A stretch of 64,000 nt of DNA, taken from assembly GCA_043228905.1 (NCBI GenBank), contig JBHGNT010000020.1:13144001-13208000 (forward strand), written 5' to 3'. The stretch comes from Azolla caroliniana (taxonomy: Eukaryota > Polypodiophyta). The notes beneath the pieces are model-generated. The model saw only the letters and a list, made by a program, of their open reading frames with translations, was not told the origin of the DNA and did no database searches. Numbering within the stretch: the first letter of the stretch is position 1; the number at the start of each line of letters is the position of its first letter. Both the position numbers and the translations under genes were made by a program. Of the stretch, positions 12,601 through 25,018 are shown in pieces.

Positions 12601-13968
12601 GGATCACTTGTTGACAGAGATGATCTAGCTTCAGGCGGGATGCATCAGTTGTTCCTCTCCAATGCTGAAGTGTATATGCACCATTTTCGGCCTCCTATAT
12701 GGGCAAAATGTCAGGTATTGGTGCAATGAAGATTTGCATTTATGGACACAGATTTCATGTTGTATTCCTCACTTCTCTGCATTCTTGCTTTCAGATCTCC
12801 TTCCATATTTTTATGGATAATGGAATATCCGGGAAAGATAATTCTGGAGGAGAGGTTGAAATTGAAAAATTTGATACTCGAGTAGTGGAAGTGCGAAAGA
12901 GGGATCTGGTGCCTGTTTTGGACAGATTCAAGAACTACCAATTTGATGAGGATCTCAGGTAAAAGACTTCAGATAATATGCTGGAAAAGCCTTTATTTGC
13001 AATTCCTGTGATGCTTATTTTTCTTACATTTTTCTTAGAGACGACAATGTAACAAGTGTGAACAGTGTCCCTCTTCCACAAAGATTTTATTCAGGTATGC
13101 CGAATGGAACTGGTATAGATATCGGAGGGTTACAGATTCAACGTTCTTTTAGTGGAAGTAGTTGTGGCTCAAATGGAAGTGTGTATAGTTCGTCCAATGT
13201 CAATGCCCCTCTACATTATCCAGGTGCAGAGATTGTGTTTTTGCATTTGTTGAGACTTCTCATGCCTGAAGTATTTCAGCTTCCTCTTTATCATTGCTTT
13301 TATGTTCCTGGAATATTTCCCTTTTGTCTAGGCTTAGAGATTTGATCAAGATCTAGCTGCAAGGGCTAATAATAATTATGCTTGATTTAACTGTTTAAAC
13401 AGATATTCCTTCAGAGGAAAGGACACAGCCTGTGCCAACTTCCCTTCAGCTGTCCCAGAAGAATCATTCCCATCCAGAGAATACCACATTACAGGATCCA
13501 TATTTTCCAAGCCTCAACAATGGGAAAGAAAATTCCAAAGTATACCTCAATGGAGAGATGCATGACAACCAACTAAAAAGAGAACATGCAGTATTGACTT
13601 CTGAAGGAGATGGAGAGAGCAACACCCCTTTTCCTTCTACAAATCAGATAACAAGCAATGGAAATATTGCTGCTAACCAATACCTAACCAAAATGTCCAA
13701 GTCAACTGATAGCAATCAATTGGAGAAGAGTAGCCGTGGCGGCGCACCCAATGATGATGTCATGCTGAATTATGCTGATAGATTTGGCTTGCATGAATAC
13801 AAGGCTCCAGCAGAGGAGGTTGAAAGTAATGATGGTAATAGCAAGAGTGAAGATTTTGGTGGAGAAGAAGAGGAAGAACATGGAGAGGATGGATGGGAAG
13901 GAGGTATAGGAGAACCTGGAGAGGATGGGTGGGAAGGAGCTCTGTTTCCTTTTGCTGAAGGTATGTGA
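6690..13968 (+). CDS. ATG18: ATG18/BCAS3-type WD40 beta-propeller protein (autophagy-related 18 f/g/h class)
   Basis: Eight exons join in frame: 6690-6869, 7846-8310, 8400-8810, 8906-9151, 11920-12714, 12795-12958, 13039-13223 and 13403-13968, giving 1003 residues. All introns are GT-AG. Residues 60-440 form the propeller, including WAGFDRIEL, VLLLTYPNGFQVWDVED and a C-terminal blade ending in SRGMTNAVIQDIAFS. Residues from about 580 carry the BCAS3 region (LWVLSPSGHLIRYGL, then PLQKWDVCRRPTW), and the end is an acidic GEDGWEG tail closing FPFAEG. This layout is that of plant ATG18f/g/h, which bind phosphoinositides at autophagic membranes. The usual FRRG lipid-binding motif reads LSRG, so one arginine is missing. 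The ATG at 6690 starts the N-terminal block typical of the family. Its long leader suggests post-transcriptional control. Confidence 0.93.
9152..11919 (+). other. Long intron 4 of the ATG18/BCAS3-type gene
   Basis: This 2.77-kb intron separates the last propeller blade from the BCAS3 part. It holds a SINE-like sequence at about 11230-11345 and a diverged local duplication around 10510-10560 and 10638-10700 (sharing TTTTGCTACATGGATTTGTT and CAATCAACTTT). The remainder is AT-rich with no coding signal. Confidence 0.7.
11230..11345 (-). repeat. tRNA-derived SINE-like sequence
   Basis: On the minus strand an A-box-like arm (CTCAGTTATAAAGAGCACG, about 11333-11315) resembles a tRNA D-arm, and a perfect B-box match (GTTCAATAC, 11290-11282) follows about 30 bp downstream. 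This is the spacing of a polymerase III promoter. The intervening sequence does not fold as a full tRNA, so a SINE is more likely than a tRNA gene. Element ends and target-site duplications were not found. Confidence 0.45.
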
Positions 13969-15620
13969 ATGAAAAGTTTCTGATTTTCTTTAGAGGAAAA
14001 TTGAGTGGATCAAACAGCTGATTGGATACTTATTTTGCTTAAGAAGAATAATTAATTCAATGGATAGTGAATTTGCATAAGGATAGTTGAATGGGTACTT
14101 GGTTAAGGATCGTTGAATGAATACTGATTTGCGTTTTTCTTTCCTATTATATGAAAATGCACAGATTGCTGAAAGTTTTAGCTACATCAAATAGCAATGT
14201 AGTGAAGGCAGCGAAGAAAAGTTGGTTTTTGACTTGTTTCTGGTTTTTTAGTGCTCTTTCCGAATTTGGTTAAAACTACCATATCCGTTTTGCATCCTCT
14301 TGGTGGTTTTATCAGTAGTAGAATGCACGATGCCAAGATCTGATATACAAAATCTGAGCCGTATTACAAGCTACAGATTTCTGATCAATGAAAAAAGTCT
14401 TATGTGCTTTGCTCATATGGTATGATTCAATTTCGAGGGTGTACTGATTATACAAGATATCTGATAAAAAAGACATTTAGAAAGATTTAAAGAACGACGT
14501 ATACTGTCAATTCATATGGCTATGTTAATCAATGTATATATATATCTGTATATCATTTGTAAATATTCCGGGAAAAAAGGCCGATATTTGGCTTCGATTG
14601 GCGTGTGTAGATTGGATCCGAAGGCTAGGGTCCTTGATTTGATTCTACAATAATATTTGTATCTTGTTCCCAATTGTTGTTTCAAACGTGTAATAAAATT
14701 AATCCATTTTTATTATGTGCAATTTAATTTTCTTCCTTTTTGCCTAAATTTACATATTTTTTTAAATTGACTTGTCTTATGTATTTAGTTGGAATTGTAT
14801 CACATTATTGTGTGACCAATATTATTTAATAAATGCATTTGCTCAACAGGTTTGATATTAGATGGGCTCATTTCTATTTACGTTTCATTTTACAAATTCC
14901 ATCAAAAAACAATTGTATATTCAACACTGTTGTGTTTAAAGAAATCAACTATGGGTCCCAACATCCAAAAGTTATTGAATAAAAATGACTATCTATGACC
15001 TATCAGCATAGAGGACTAGTTATTCTGTTGAACCACCTTGCAAAGTTTCATAACAGAAACATAGCAGAAATAACCAGAAAGTGTTCATCTACTAAAATAC
15101 CAAAAATACTTATCAAAGAAAGATTTCTCTTTCCTAAACTGGCGTTATGTTCCAGTTCATACCTACAGGCTACAAGATTGTAGCAACATGCAGGTTCGTA
15201 GATAGTAAGGCACCATCGTGATGTTAAGGAACAAATATATGGAAAGTGTGTTTGAAGTACAATATTATAAGCATTACAAGCATTCCAACACTAGTGCACT
15301 ATCCCATGTGGATAAAACTAATAGCATACATAACTTATCCTCAGCAAATAGTTTGTAGATTAAAATCTTTGGAAGTTCCTTTAGCATGAAAAAAAGGAAA
15401 AATAGATACCAAAATTAACCATTTGAAAGGGGCAACACAATTGATGTGGTATGCCACATGCACGGGTTCAATCCCGGACAGATTTATTAATGTAAAAATT
15501 ATCATGTATTGGAATACAATGAAAGAGAGCATATATTTCCGACTTCCCTCAATGATTAACTGAAATTAACCAATGGAATTCAACTGTCGGTAATACAAAT
15601 GATCATTTCTACCTTTTAAT
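13969..15620. other. Intergenic region between convergent genes
   Basis: This holds the 3' flank of the ATG18-type gene (polyadenylation-like AATAAAAT near 14692) and the 3' flank of the ORP gene on the other strand. The sequence is AT-rich. A B-box-like GGGTTCAATCCC occurs at 15467-15478 but without a supporting A-box or tRNA fold. No gene is supported. Confidence 0.6.
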
Positions 15621-18600
15621 CTATTGTTTATCTTGTGGTATTTCAGGCAAGCCAGGGCCAAAAATATCTGGACAAAGAGACCAATTTCCTTCATTCCTTG
15701 CCTCCCAATAACCACCCACATATCTATAGGTGTCTTCGCCCTTGCCCTTGTGAAACCAGCGAGGTTGCCATCCTGTTTCTTGCAGTTTCCGAGCCTACAA
15801 AAAGAAAGACGAAACTTTTGCTCATGGACTCAACACAACCTGCTATGAGTATTCACGTAATCATACACTGAATAACTGATCAATTCATAAATTGCTCATA
15901 ACACATACCAATAAAAAAGTCAAAACTAAATATTTTTTCCATTTTCCTAACCATGCGTTGTTTCTCTTCTAGCCGTAACTTCTCTTCATGCATGTAATCA
16001 TACACTGAATAACTACTCATATCATAAACTTCTCATTACACGAACCCATAAGAAAGTCAAAAGCTAAATATTTTCTATTTTTCTAACCATGCGTTGTTTC
16101 TCTTCTAGCCGTAACTTCTCTTTATACGCCTCTTCATATTCACCATTTTCTAAATGACGTTGATCAGGTCGCAGCCTTGAATCTGTTGGAGGCAATTTCT
16201 CCTGGAAGGACGTTCATTCATTTATTCAGCATTCTAGGATAATTCTATAGGTATGATATTTCCAAAATGCATGACAAAGCATTACAGAAAAAACTATATG
16301 TAGTATACGAAAGAAAATTCCATGATGTACCTTTAGTCCTGGAGTAAGTTCGTTAAGTGTTATCGCAAAAGATGTCAAATTGTATCGTGTGGCAAACTGT
16401 GATGCCACATTACGCTCCCATAGTAGGACTGCTTCACCCATGGGATCGTAACCTTTGGGTTTTGTAGCTAGATCACCATTTATATAATACATGCTTTCAT
16501 CCCACTTTCCAATCAGTGATGCTAGCTTTTGTCCACTCTTATCATGAACGAAGCCCTGAACCTGTCAAAACAACCAATAACATATTTGTTCATTCTTCCG
16601 ACATGGACCAGTGTGGACTGTGTTAAATCGCTATGGTTGAGAGAAAGAATTTAGAAATATAAGATAATAAAATTCAGATGTTTTATGTTATCTATTGGGT
16701 TTTTATAGATGGTCATTACTGTACCATAAAGAAAGGTTTACCTGCAAAGATGACAGAATTGACTCATAACAGCAATACCCATTTTAGAAGATCTTAAGAG
16801 GACAGATACCTCCATCATACATCTTAACATTCCAAACATACAATAATTCGCTTTTGGGCATGTTCACTACTTTGCATTGCTTAGCAATATAACAAGCTAT
16901 AACTATTTATCTTTCCATTGCATAAACAAGCATACTCGGATATTTATCACATACAAGTCATGGAGTTCGCACAATGTCAATTAACAAATAAATTAATTTT
17001 AAGTGATGGATTATCAGGAAGCACCTGGTGAGGATTTCGGTCAATGATTGACTGCTCTTTAAACTTAAGCTTACAACTAAGTTCCCGATTCCCCTGGATG
17101 CGCATTGTGCCATAATGATCACAGTATAGCTTGCCGAGAATAAGATTGTAGATTGTTGTGGTCACCTGCAGCCACAAATGTTCATGTTCCACAGTGTTAC
17201 TGTTTCGTACATGATGCTAGCAATCATGAGCTTGACATACCCTTTTCATTTTTTAAAATATACTTAGGATCAAAAAATTATACTAATATTTCAAAAACAA
17301 ACTTAATCTAGAATGAGGGGACAAGAATTTCACGCAAACCTTGCTCCATTGGAAGATTTCACCATCATCAAACTCCAATGTCAGAACGCCAACCGGATCC
17401 AATTGTATAGATTGACCCCAAAACTTACTTTTCACAGTGCTGTCACCACAAAATTTCCAGCCTCTTCCCTCACAGTAGCAAGCAACAATCATTGGATGAT
17501 GGCTCACCTATAAAATTATGTATGAAAGAGAATGGAGATGCCCTCAAATTTGTCCAGAATTATAGAGAACATCTACCAATTATCATATTCAATGACCAAC
17601 ATTTTACACCAAACATGCATAACTCAGAAATGGCATTGATCATAAATAAATTGGACCCAATTGAAGTCAGTTATGTATTTTTTGAGGTTTCACGGGAATT
17701 TGGACGATCAATTACAGAATAGAGTGGGTTCAATTGTACTATTTACATCTTTACTGTTTCCCCCTTCTTGCCAATTGAATGGATAAATACTTCCCAAACA
17801 TGGGGAGTATGACGAATTGACTTCATAATTAGGTCCTTCCTCACTTATCTAGGAGATGTATGTTGCATCCACTAGAAAGGTAAATATGTCACTCTCCACC
17901 AAGAGAGGTAAATATGCCAAAAATCAGAATAAATGACATTACAGTTATAGAGCCCTCCTCTTACATGGATGTGGCCATATACATTTTTCATAGAGGTGAG
18001 TCAAATCATCCACAGCTCCTATTCATCTGTCATGGCTGATGGATTGTTGAAGATGGATTGGCATCAAAACACATACATATGGGTATGGAAGTATGTTACC
18101 AGGCATTAGATTCAAACATATGTGACCGCATATACCATATGTAGTTTTGGGCAGGCATAATTACCATATAGTAAGCAATGATTCCTGAGGTTCCAATAAT
18201 ATCACTCTTCCTTCCGTGATAAAAGAATCTGCTTGACCAGCAGTCATCCAGCATTTCTTAACAATACTTGGTTTACTATCTCTGTATCACAAGTGAATGT
18301 TTCTCTACTTGACCCTAGAGTTAAGATTATTCCATACTCCAACATAAATAAGTCTCTACTTCAACATCTTGTGAATCAAGATTAAGAACTCTAGAAAATT
18401 AAATGTCAATGGCATAATCCTGCACGAATTTCTCAAACAATGTTTGTATATCAGAAACATGCCCTGAATACAATTGTTTATTATAAGTTTGAAGCAATTA
18501 TTCTCCTACAACTAAGTATTCAACCATCATAACAAAAGTTTTAAAAAAAAAGATTTTCATTATCTGAAAACCTAGGAATCTTGAAATATGTAAATCAATC

Positions 18601-21600
18601 ATACCTTCTCTGAACAAAAGCGTAAACCCTTATCCGGAAACTCTGCCTCATATGTCTCACCCAGAAGTGGATTAAAAGGCTTACAAATCCTTCCTTCAGT
18701 AGATGAATATCCAGAGACTGCAAATGCAGCAACATGCAGCAACCTCATTAGAGAATTACCCTGCAATGATGAGAACAAACGCAAAAGGATGAGCTTTACC
18801 AAGCTGTCGTACCTCTTTATTTTAAAATATAAAAGAGGGTGTAGAAATACCCGCTTTCCCCATTCAGAAGCTCGATCAAGAAGGTAAGAATACTCAAGAT
18901 CTTCAAAGCATTTTTGCAAAGAGGAAATTGGTTCGTTAAAGCACACAGGAAGACACACTTTGGTTAGATCCGTACCAATATTGCCTTTGATCAATGACCA
19001 CAAACTGGCTCGTTTTTCCACTTCCTTTGGCTCGGGTAAGCTTTTACGCCTCTTAACATGAGGATAGTTAAAACCAATAAGATCCATCCCAGGGTCCGTG
19101 CTGGCCTTTTTAGCCTTTGGAGATGTCTCTTCAGACTCGGATGTACTTGCAAAAGAATCTCCAAGGTTGTTGTGCCTGCGATATGCAAGGAATTCCTTTG
19201 TGTCAAAGAATACATCATCCTCCTCATCAGACTCTCCATCGACACCGTCATGCTTCTCGATGTCTTCATCCGATTCACTTGCACTTCCTTCTGTAATAGT
19301 AAAACTGATTGTTAACAATCTAAACAACACATATTTCAAGAAGATATTTCTAATTCCATAACCTACCACAATCTTTTGCTTGCAATTCCCTCGAGTAGTC
19401 GCTTTGCCCATGCTTTTGGCTTTCATCAACAACAGTATTCTCCAGCTCTACCTTCTCAGCCTGTACCAGATAACAATATATGTATATATTATTACCATAT
19501 GAACTTACAAATATAGAACAAAATTAGTTCAAAACACAAAATACACAAAAAAAATCATCCCAAAGAGTATACATTGCATCAACAATGGCATCCATATCAT
19601 GGATAAGATGCCATGGCATCCCTAGGCATATTTACAGATCCAAGGATAAGGCCAGAGTTTACATGTCAACATTCATATCAAATACATAGTGAGCGCCCTT
19701 ATGGTAATGGATATAACAACATTCATATCACATCCTTATGGTAATGGATATAGATAAAATGCGAAAAATCATCATAATAATAAAAGTATCTGTGATGTAC
19801 ACAATTATGTATAAGCAAACTATATGCATATGTCCACAAACAAAAAAGAGTCAATATAGGAAAAGAAAGGTAAAAACAATGCAAATTGAACACTCAACTC
19901 AGTTGCATGCTAGTTCTAACTTCCACTTGTTTTTAAGCACCTTTGAAACTATTTGAATCTTTCAAATGTAAATGAAAACAGGATGGTTTGTTATACATGA
20001 AGCATTTAGATAAAATGGAGCAGCCAAAAAGAAGAGAACCATGATGTTATTTTGAGATATTAGACCAATTTTCTTATACTTTTTACAGTTCCATAACATA
20101 CAAATTTCCCCATCCATTTATATTTAGGAAGTTCATAAGGATCCTTATATTTTTACCCTGGAGGGAAGCACAGCATGACAAAAAGAAAAGTGAGAAGAAT
20201 GAGGCAGTATCTGCACCTCAAGCAACCTTAACCGGTCAATCAATGTGATGTGATTTTGTTGCAAGGCTTTTAATTGTTCCTGAAGCTCCATAAACTCGGA
20301 CATCATTATCTCTTCGCAATCTTCCACCAACTTTCTACTTAAACCCACTTCTGTTAGATGAGATCTCAACTTGGTAGTGGAAATGGTGATTTCCTCAAAT
20401 GGTAATATCAAGCCATGGGCAATAGGTATCTTCGGAAAGAGATCCTTTGCTGCCTGAAGAGAATCTAACCACACACTCCGATCTTCTCTATTCTCTGCTC
20501 GAAGATGCAATGTTTTTGTGCCAGTGAATATATATAACTTCTTATCATCTGATTTGCTTTTACGAATGGAAGAAATCTGAAAAAGCAGAATAAGTAAAGC
20601 TTCATAGAAGATGAACCAAGAAAACGACTACTCCATGGAAGATGCTATTTATTAATGAGCTGGATACAGTTCTGTCTAATTTGATATGGAAAAAGAAATT
20701 CGGTTGCATTGCTGATAAGGTTAACTTAAAGCGAGAAATGACTACTTTCTTACTACATGAATCCAGTCACAATGAGTTGCTTCAGTTGAATAAGATGGCA
20801 TCCCAATGCATCAGTTACTTTAATTTATGAATCATAATGTTAAGTCGCGTCAAGTCATTGATTGACTTATTTAATGCAGAAGCAGAAGATTTAAAACAAT
20901 AAAGAGTCAAGCTTAACAAAAGAGAGAACAAGAGAAGATGTGTCCAAAGAAAATACTCGTGTATTGAATCAAAATGTTCTGTACAGAGCTGAGACATGTT
21001 ATGAGAAGAATTCACTTAAAGGGCAGAATGAGCAAGCGACTGAAAGAGGGGAGCCCCTGTCTATAGGAGCAGCACAGAATAGAGGGAACACAAAAAGACA
21101 ACGGGTAAACATAACACCCAGCAAACATTTGATTATGCAAAACATGGGAAGGCAATCTCATATGACTTGTGAAAGAATTAAGAAATACAGAACTTAGAAT
21201 CAGGCCATACGCCGGGCCAGCAAGAAACCAAAATCTACCATTATATGTTTACATTGGCTAGTCCCCCATCTAAGGATATGCACTCATTTAATGCAATGAC
21301 GTTAATTCAAGTGACATTGTTTGTTTGAAATACTAAGTGAATTAGGTTAAGTCACAAGGCATTGTTTGCTTGAGTACATGAATGTTGAAGTTACATCACA
21401 AAAAGGCATTAGTTGTTTTATCTAACACATTAATCATGCGGTTAAAATTGAAAGGACAAAATGAATGTTATTAAGCAATAATACATGAATCTGGCTTACA
21501 CACCTTCAAATGCAGCTCCCCAGATATCTTTGGATGTGAATCGTCATTGTTAGCATTCCTACACTTTTTCATATACCGAAGAGACTCATCTCCAACGACC

Positions 21601-22196
21601 CGGAATCCTTTTTGCCCTTCCTTCACCATGATCTTACCATGCCCATGTACCTTATAATAGGATAAGACTCCATCCTGCAAGACAAACCATCTTGGCCTCC
21701 ATCCTTTGCCGAAATTAACCCATTTATACAAAAGTCCAGCTGCATTCGACCCAACAGTACATGTCATTGCGATCAAGGAGGAATCCCTCCGACTCTCCTT
21801 GCTTTCATGGAAGTGAGAAGAAGGCAAGGAAGCTCGAACTGAAGCATCAATTGTGTGGGTAGATTTCAATTCTTTAACTTCTTTGAGATCTTTAAGCTTT
21901 CCATTAGAGGATGAGTGGCTAGGGGAACGACGAAGAGTGAAATGATCGACAACTGAGGTCCTTGGGAAAACCTTGGTAATGGATCCTCCTTCAGATGATG
22001 AGTCAGTGACTGTGTGAATCCGAGACACGAATGATCGTGAAGGCAAGGAGGAGGAGGAGGAGGATGTCAAAGGTGATGTTTTTGAATGTGAGGCTGGAGG
22101 CAGAGGAGGAGGAGAATGGCTTATATTAGATTCTTCACCTCCTCCTCCGCCTCCTCCATCCCTAGGTATGGGAGCAATGCAACAAAGAGGATGCAT
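15621..22196 (-). CDS. Oxysterol-binding-protein-related protein, PH plus ORD domains (ORP1/ORP2A class)
   Basis: Ten exons join in frame on the minus strand: 22196-21504, 20576-20217, 19460-19367, 19290-18851, 18760-18605, 17507-17340, 17165-17025, 16561-16331, 16201-16088 and 15794-15621, giving 856 residues. The N-terminus ([16 protein letters not shown], then Ser-rich) is that of plant ORP1-type proteins. A PH domain spans about 154-280 ([20 protein letters not shown] to [10 protein letters not shown]), followed by a coiled segment ([13 protein letters not shown]). The lipid-binding ORD runs from about 478 to 800 and contains [15 protein letters not shown], the plant signature EKVSHHP at 580-586, and [11 protein letters not shown]. 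Such proteins move sterols and phosphoinositides at membrane contact sites. The PH domain likely targets phosphoinositides. Its leader is purine-rich. Confidence 0.95.
15857..16125. repeat. 137-bp offset tandem duplication across the end of ORP exon 9
   Basis: The stretch starting GTAATCATACACTGAATAACT at 15857 recurs at 15994, and the similarity continues for about 130 bp with scattered substitutions. The right-hand copy covers the last ~36 bp of exon 9 and its splice donor (16087). The left-hand copy (15951-15986) therefore carries a second, intronic copy of the exon end and donor. Confidence 0.85.
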
Positions 22197-22830
22197 TCAA
22201 TCTGGAACGATATCTCGCCCAAAAGCAAATCAAACCAAAAAATCCTTTCAGCTTACTGTTACAGATGTTTCAAATCTTCCCTATTCCTGAACCTTCGTAG
22301 ATTCATTCGAAGGTTCGCCCAAATCTTCGACAATCTACATGAAGATCCACTCGTATGCACCCCATCCAAGGGTTCAGGGACCCCGCCGACAGGAGGTGTA
22401 AAAATGTTTTAGCAGAGGAAAGATGGATTCCTCGAAAGAGAAAAAAAAATCATTCTGGGAGTTCATAAGACGTGATTCTTTATAGATATGGTCTCCTTTC
22501 TAACACCTTCTTCTTCTTCTTCTTCTTCTTCTTCTTCTTGTTACTCTTCTTCTTCTTCTTCTTCTTCTTCTTTGAAATGAAAACGAAGAAAAAGCAACAA
22601 ATAGAGAAATACCTCAGAATCAGAGGATGTGGATCTGCAGAGAGAAATTGATGGGTTCTGCTTTCGTTCTTCCTTCCTGAAGAAGACGAGCAGAAGAAGA
22701 GTTTTTCCTTCTGTTTTCTTACTTTTCCTTTTTTTCCTTTTTTCTTTTTCTTTCTTTTCTTTTTTTCTTTTTCTTTTTTTTTTCCTTTTTCCTGTCTCAT
22801 TTTTTCCATTTACACATTAATTCCATATAT
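22197..22830 (-). promoter_or_regulatory. Putative 5' leader and promoter of the ORP gene
   Basis: On the minus strand this region is strongly purine-rich: an AAG run at 22571-22505 (interrupted once) and a longer A/G-rich tract at 22800-22690. GA-rich leaders are common in plant genes. The long lysine-rich open frame across this tract is a product of the repeat and not a gene. The transcription start is not identifiable. Confidence 0.5.
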
Positions 22831-25003
22831 TTATTTCTTAATTAACTTTTCTGTACATATATATGTATTTCTTTACTGATTAATTTCTATATATTTATTT
22901 ATTAATCGACATATATACATATGTATGTGTGTTATTGATTGATTAATTAGCTTCTTCTTTTTTCTTATTTATTTATTTATTTATTTATTTCTATACCTTT
23001 ATTAATTAGTAGCTGATGCATTTATTTATCAGTTAATTTTCACATATTTATCTATTAATTAGTTTCTATTCACCTTCCTATCTAATTAATTTCTGTAATA
23101 TTTTGTTTTATTTTTTTGTTTATTAATTTTAACACTTAATTCCATACATATATCTGTGCTTGTGTGTTTGTTTTTTACCCAAAAAATATTCTTCTTTGTT
23201 TTTTAATCTTTTGTTTATTGTTTTGTTTTTTTTAAATCTCATCTCTACAAAGCTTAGCTTTCCTAAACATGTATTAAGAGAAATTTACAAAAATAGCCTA
23301 TAGTATTTCTTTTCATTCATCTTTATTATTTTTTACTACCCCATCACCCAATGTCAAAACAGTTTCTAGAGAATTCCTATCAAAATAGCTTTCATCGTAT
23401 CGATGTCTTCAGCAGTTATGATCGTGACATGCTCATATTTCCCTCCGCTTATAAGCTATCTACGGAATCGGTACCGATCATATGACTTCATTAGCATGTA
23501 TTCTAGAAGCATGGCATCTGACAATATACCGTATCGTGTGTTGCAGTTAGTGAATACCTTGTGTTGTGTTGAGCTACCCGACAGTTCCTTCTAGGCATGT
23601 CTTTTTTTAACATCTGAGCAGGTGAGGAGTGTTGTTAACAAAGACATAGGACAAAACATTCCCCCCTTGTGTAACCAAAATACTCCTTATGCCAACAATT
23701 GAGAAGCCAACCTTGGGTGCTCGATGGTTCACGTGGATTCATTTGGGGTTGCATTATTAGTCACGTGTCTTTCTTCCTAGATTTCAGTTTCTATTACAAT
23801 GAATTCGTAATAGTATGGAAATGTTGAACTATCTCGATATCACATAACCACATACGTCATTCTTTGCATGATTGGCCTTTAGCCCCATGACCTTCCTCTA
23901 AACTAACCTTGCTTTAACCGATTCGTTTGAATTTGAATGTTGTTTATTTGCAACATGTTTAGGTTTTCTACCATTAGTAATAATCACTCATTTGTTCAAG
24001 ATATTGTAAGTCTACTTCTCCGTCTTCCTTGCATGTATAAACCTCATCAAGTATACAACGTGGTAACAATTGTACATCGCACTTCTTGATTGAATATGTG
24101 TGTGCAAGGAATATTTCTCCCACCTACTTTCTAACGCACTACTTTTCTCCATGAGGCATTTTGTATGTCAACATTCATTGCGGGTTTTCACCCATGAATT
24201 GTATACAGCCAACCTAATAGTCCCATAGCTCAAAGAATTAAGGTGAACCATGATGAGGCGCACTCCACGAATGTCGTGTGAGAGAGAATGATCCTAAATC
24301 ACCCCTTTGAGATTTCTCCACAAACTCTCTCTCGTGTTTGTTCCTATCCCTAATTGTCAAGGCTCTTCATCATCGCAGGTAAGTGTTTCAAGGATACGAG
24401 ACTTTAGAATGTTGTCATGAATATTGTCTTTCACTACGGATCCTCACGTGCTCGGGTGAAACCATCAGTATTCTTGACAAAGGGATCATTGAATCAAGGA
24501 AATACATACATGAATTCATAAGCGAGAACGTGGACAATGGAAGAAATATATAGGTTGTAAATAGTATTAGAATTGTTTATATACAAATAGTGATAGTAGG
24601 GTAGTTACTAGAACCCAAATAGTATATTCTAATAATTGCAAACCCCCCCCCCCAAACATTAATTGCCCATATTCATACTTTTCTCCCATTGCTTAAGCTA
24701 GTATTGTTTTCTTTTCTCTCTAGCACTTTAAGTATTTTGCTTGAGAGTCCATTACAAGAAGTCAAGTAATACACTCAACACACATGGCGATCTAAAAGAG
24801 TAATGTTTTCATGGTGTTTTTTTATCCTAGGTCAACGAGGTCATATTAATATATTGTAATGTTTACAATTGTGGGTAATGTGCACACATGAGGTCTACTT
24901 AGAATGTCATATGTGACCTTAAACCACATTGTTTTAGTACTAGTTCACATTGTGTGTCTATAGAAACATGGCAACTTTAATGCCAAGAGGGAATAACAAT
25001 TTC
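22831..25003. other. Intergenic, low-complexity AT-rich sequence
   Basis: From 22831 to about 23220 the sequence is dominated by TTTATTTA and TTAATT repeats (ATTT run at about 22963-22990). Beyond that it is ordinary AT-rich spacer with a C-run at 24644-24654. I see no gene. Confidence 0.6.
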
Positions 25004-25018
25004 AAGTAGTTCCAACAA
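25004..25018. repeat. Left target-site duplication of LINE
   Basis: AAGTAGTTCCAACAA here is repeated exactly at 26168-26182, right after the poly-A tail of the element between them. A 15-bp duplication next to a poly-A tract is the footprint of target-primed reverse transcription. Confidence 0.88.

Noticed and set aside
15440-15490. tRNA-like T-arm GGGTTCAATCCC
   Set aside because: No A-box at a proper distance and no acceptor or anticodon stem can be formed, so a tRNA gene is not supported.
19058-19361. Plus-strand frames of 85-87 codons
   Set aside because: They are antisense to ORP exon 4, which fits its protein family in frame.
22480-22809. Lysine-rich 109-codon frame on the minus strand
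   Set aside because: It is a translation of AAG and A/G simple repeats in the ORP leader and has no independent coding evidence.
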